From an uncultured bacterium (GTDB lineage: Bacteria; Actinomycetota; Coriobacteriia; Coriobacteriales; Atopobiaceae), in the NCBI GenBank assembly GCA_905214865.1, contig CAJMNO010000005.1, forward strand, positions 1-64,000: 64,000 nt of DNA. The letters run 5' to 3'. Numbering within the stretch: the stretch's first letter is position 1; the number at the start of each line of letters is the position of its first letter. Positions 63,047 to 64,000 of this stretch are shown piece after piece. The notes under the pieces are model-generated. The model worked only from the letters and a program-made list of their open reading frames with translations, did not search any database and was not told where the DNA came from. The position numbers were made by a program, and so were the translations under genes.

Positions 63047-64000
<954 letters not shown>

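Overview
The window is high-GC DNA with strong GC bias at third codon positions. Its gene content fits a fermentative, probably anaerobic actinobacterium of the class Coriobacteriia. An Olsenella/Atopobium-like member of the Atopobiaceae is my inference and was not tested against a database. Supporting traits are AdhE, acetate kinase, ATP-type PEP carboxykinase, a single-chain iron-sulfur serine dehydratase, NADP-type glutamate dehydrogenase, formate-tetrahydrofolate ligase, tandem YhgE/Pip membrane proteins, and Gln and Glu tRNAs with gltX but no glnS in the window.

Layout. 1-2000: accessory patch with an Abi_2 (AbiD/AbiF-type) defence gene preceded by a small terminator-ended RNA unit, a broken integrase and short repeats, lying on the 3' side of tRNA-Glu. 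2000-9500: tRNA-Glu and tRNA-Gln, a GCS2-family ligase, a YbhN-type membrane protein, serine dehydratase, a family 5 solute-binding lipoprotein and pyroglutamyl peptidase. 9463-10921: a long gene-free stretch with two different repeat families. 11000-18700: gltX and two coupled YhgE/Pip genes divergent from a TetR regulator. 18770-26450: SAM riboswitch-metK, tRNA-Pro, tRNA-Gly, another repeat array, gdhA, tRNA-Leu, tig-clpP-clpX. 26500-32720: tatD-like and tcdA-like genes (minus), valS, and a DUF47-Pit phosphate uptake pair. 32900-39550: a one-carbon/folate run (fthC, fhs, fchA, folD, folE, folC) and a zinc-ribbon membrane protein. 39650-48760: HD hydrolase, thrS, DUF2252, a degenerate PLP-fold protein, adhE and an APH-fold kinase. 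48950-53000 (minus): DHFR, thymidylate synthase, a small membrane protein, a Nudix hydrolase, acyl-ACP thioesterase and a lipid kinase. 53070-58770: RNase D, zinc peptidase, xseAB, a HIT protein, a C_GCAxxG_C_C protein, ackA. 58860-64000: GNAT, aldose epimerase-like protein, an ABC importer whose permease and ATPase are one polypeptide, and the 5' part of pckA.

How the genes work together. The folate run charges formate onto THF (Fhs), cyclises it (FchA) and reduces it (FolD). This FolD lacks its cyclohydrolase lysine and glutamine, so FchA probably does that step. Thymidylate synthase and DHFR consume and recycle the cofactor. AdhE, AckA and PckA handle fermentation carbon flow, and serine dehydratase and GdhA handle amino acid nitrogen.

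Most notable non-gene structure: three intergenic arrays (1.7 kb, 10.4-10.8 kb, 20.9-21.2 kb) of 41-42 bp units built on a TGCTWAGCA-like core. At all three places where the core switches from TGCTTAG to CTAAGCA orientation, the cores are exactly 63 bp apart. This looks like a mosaic interspersed repeat family with fixed geometry.
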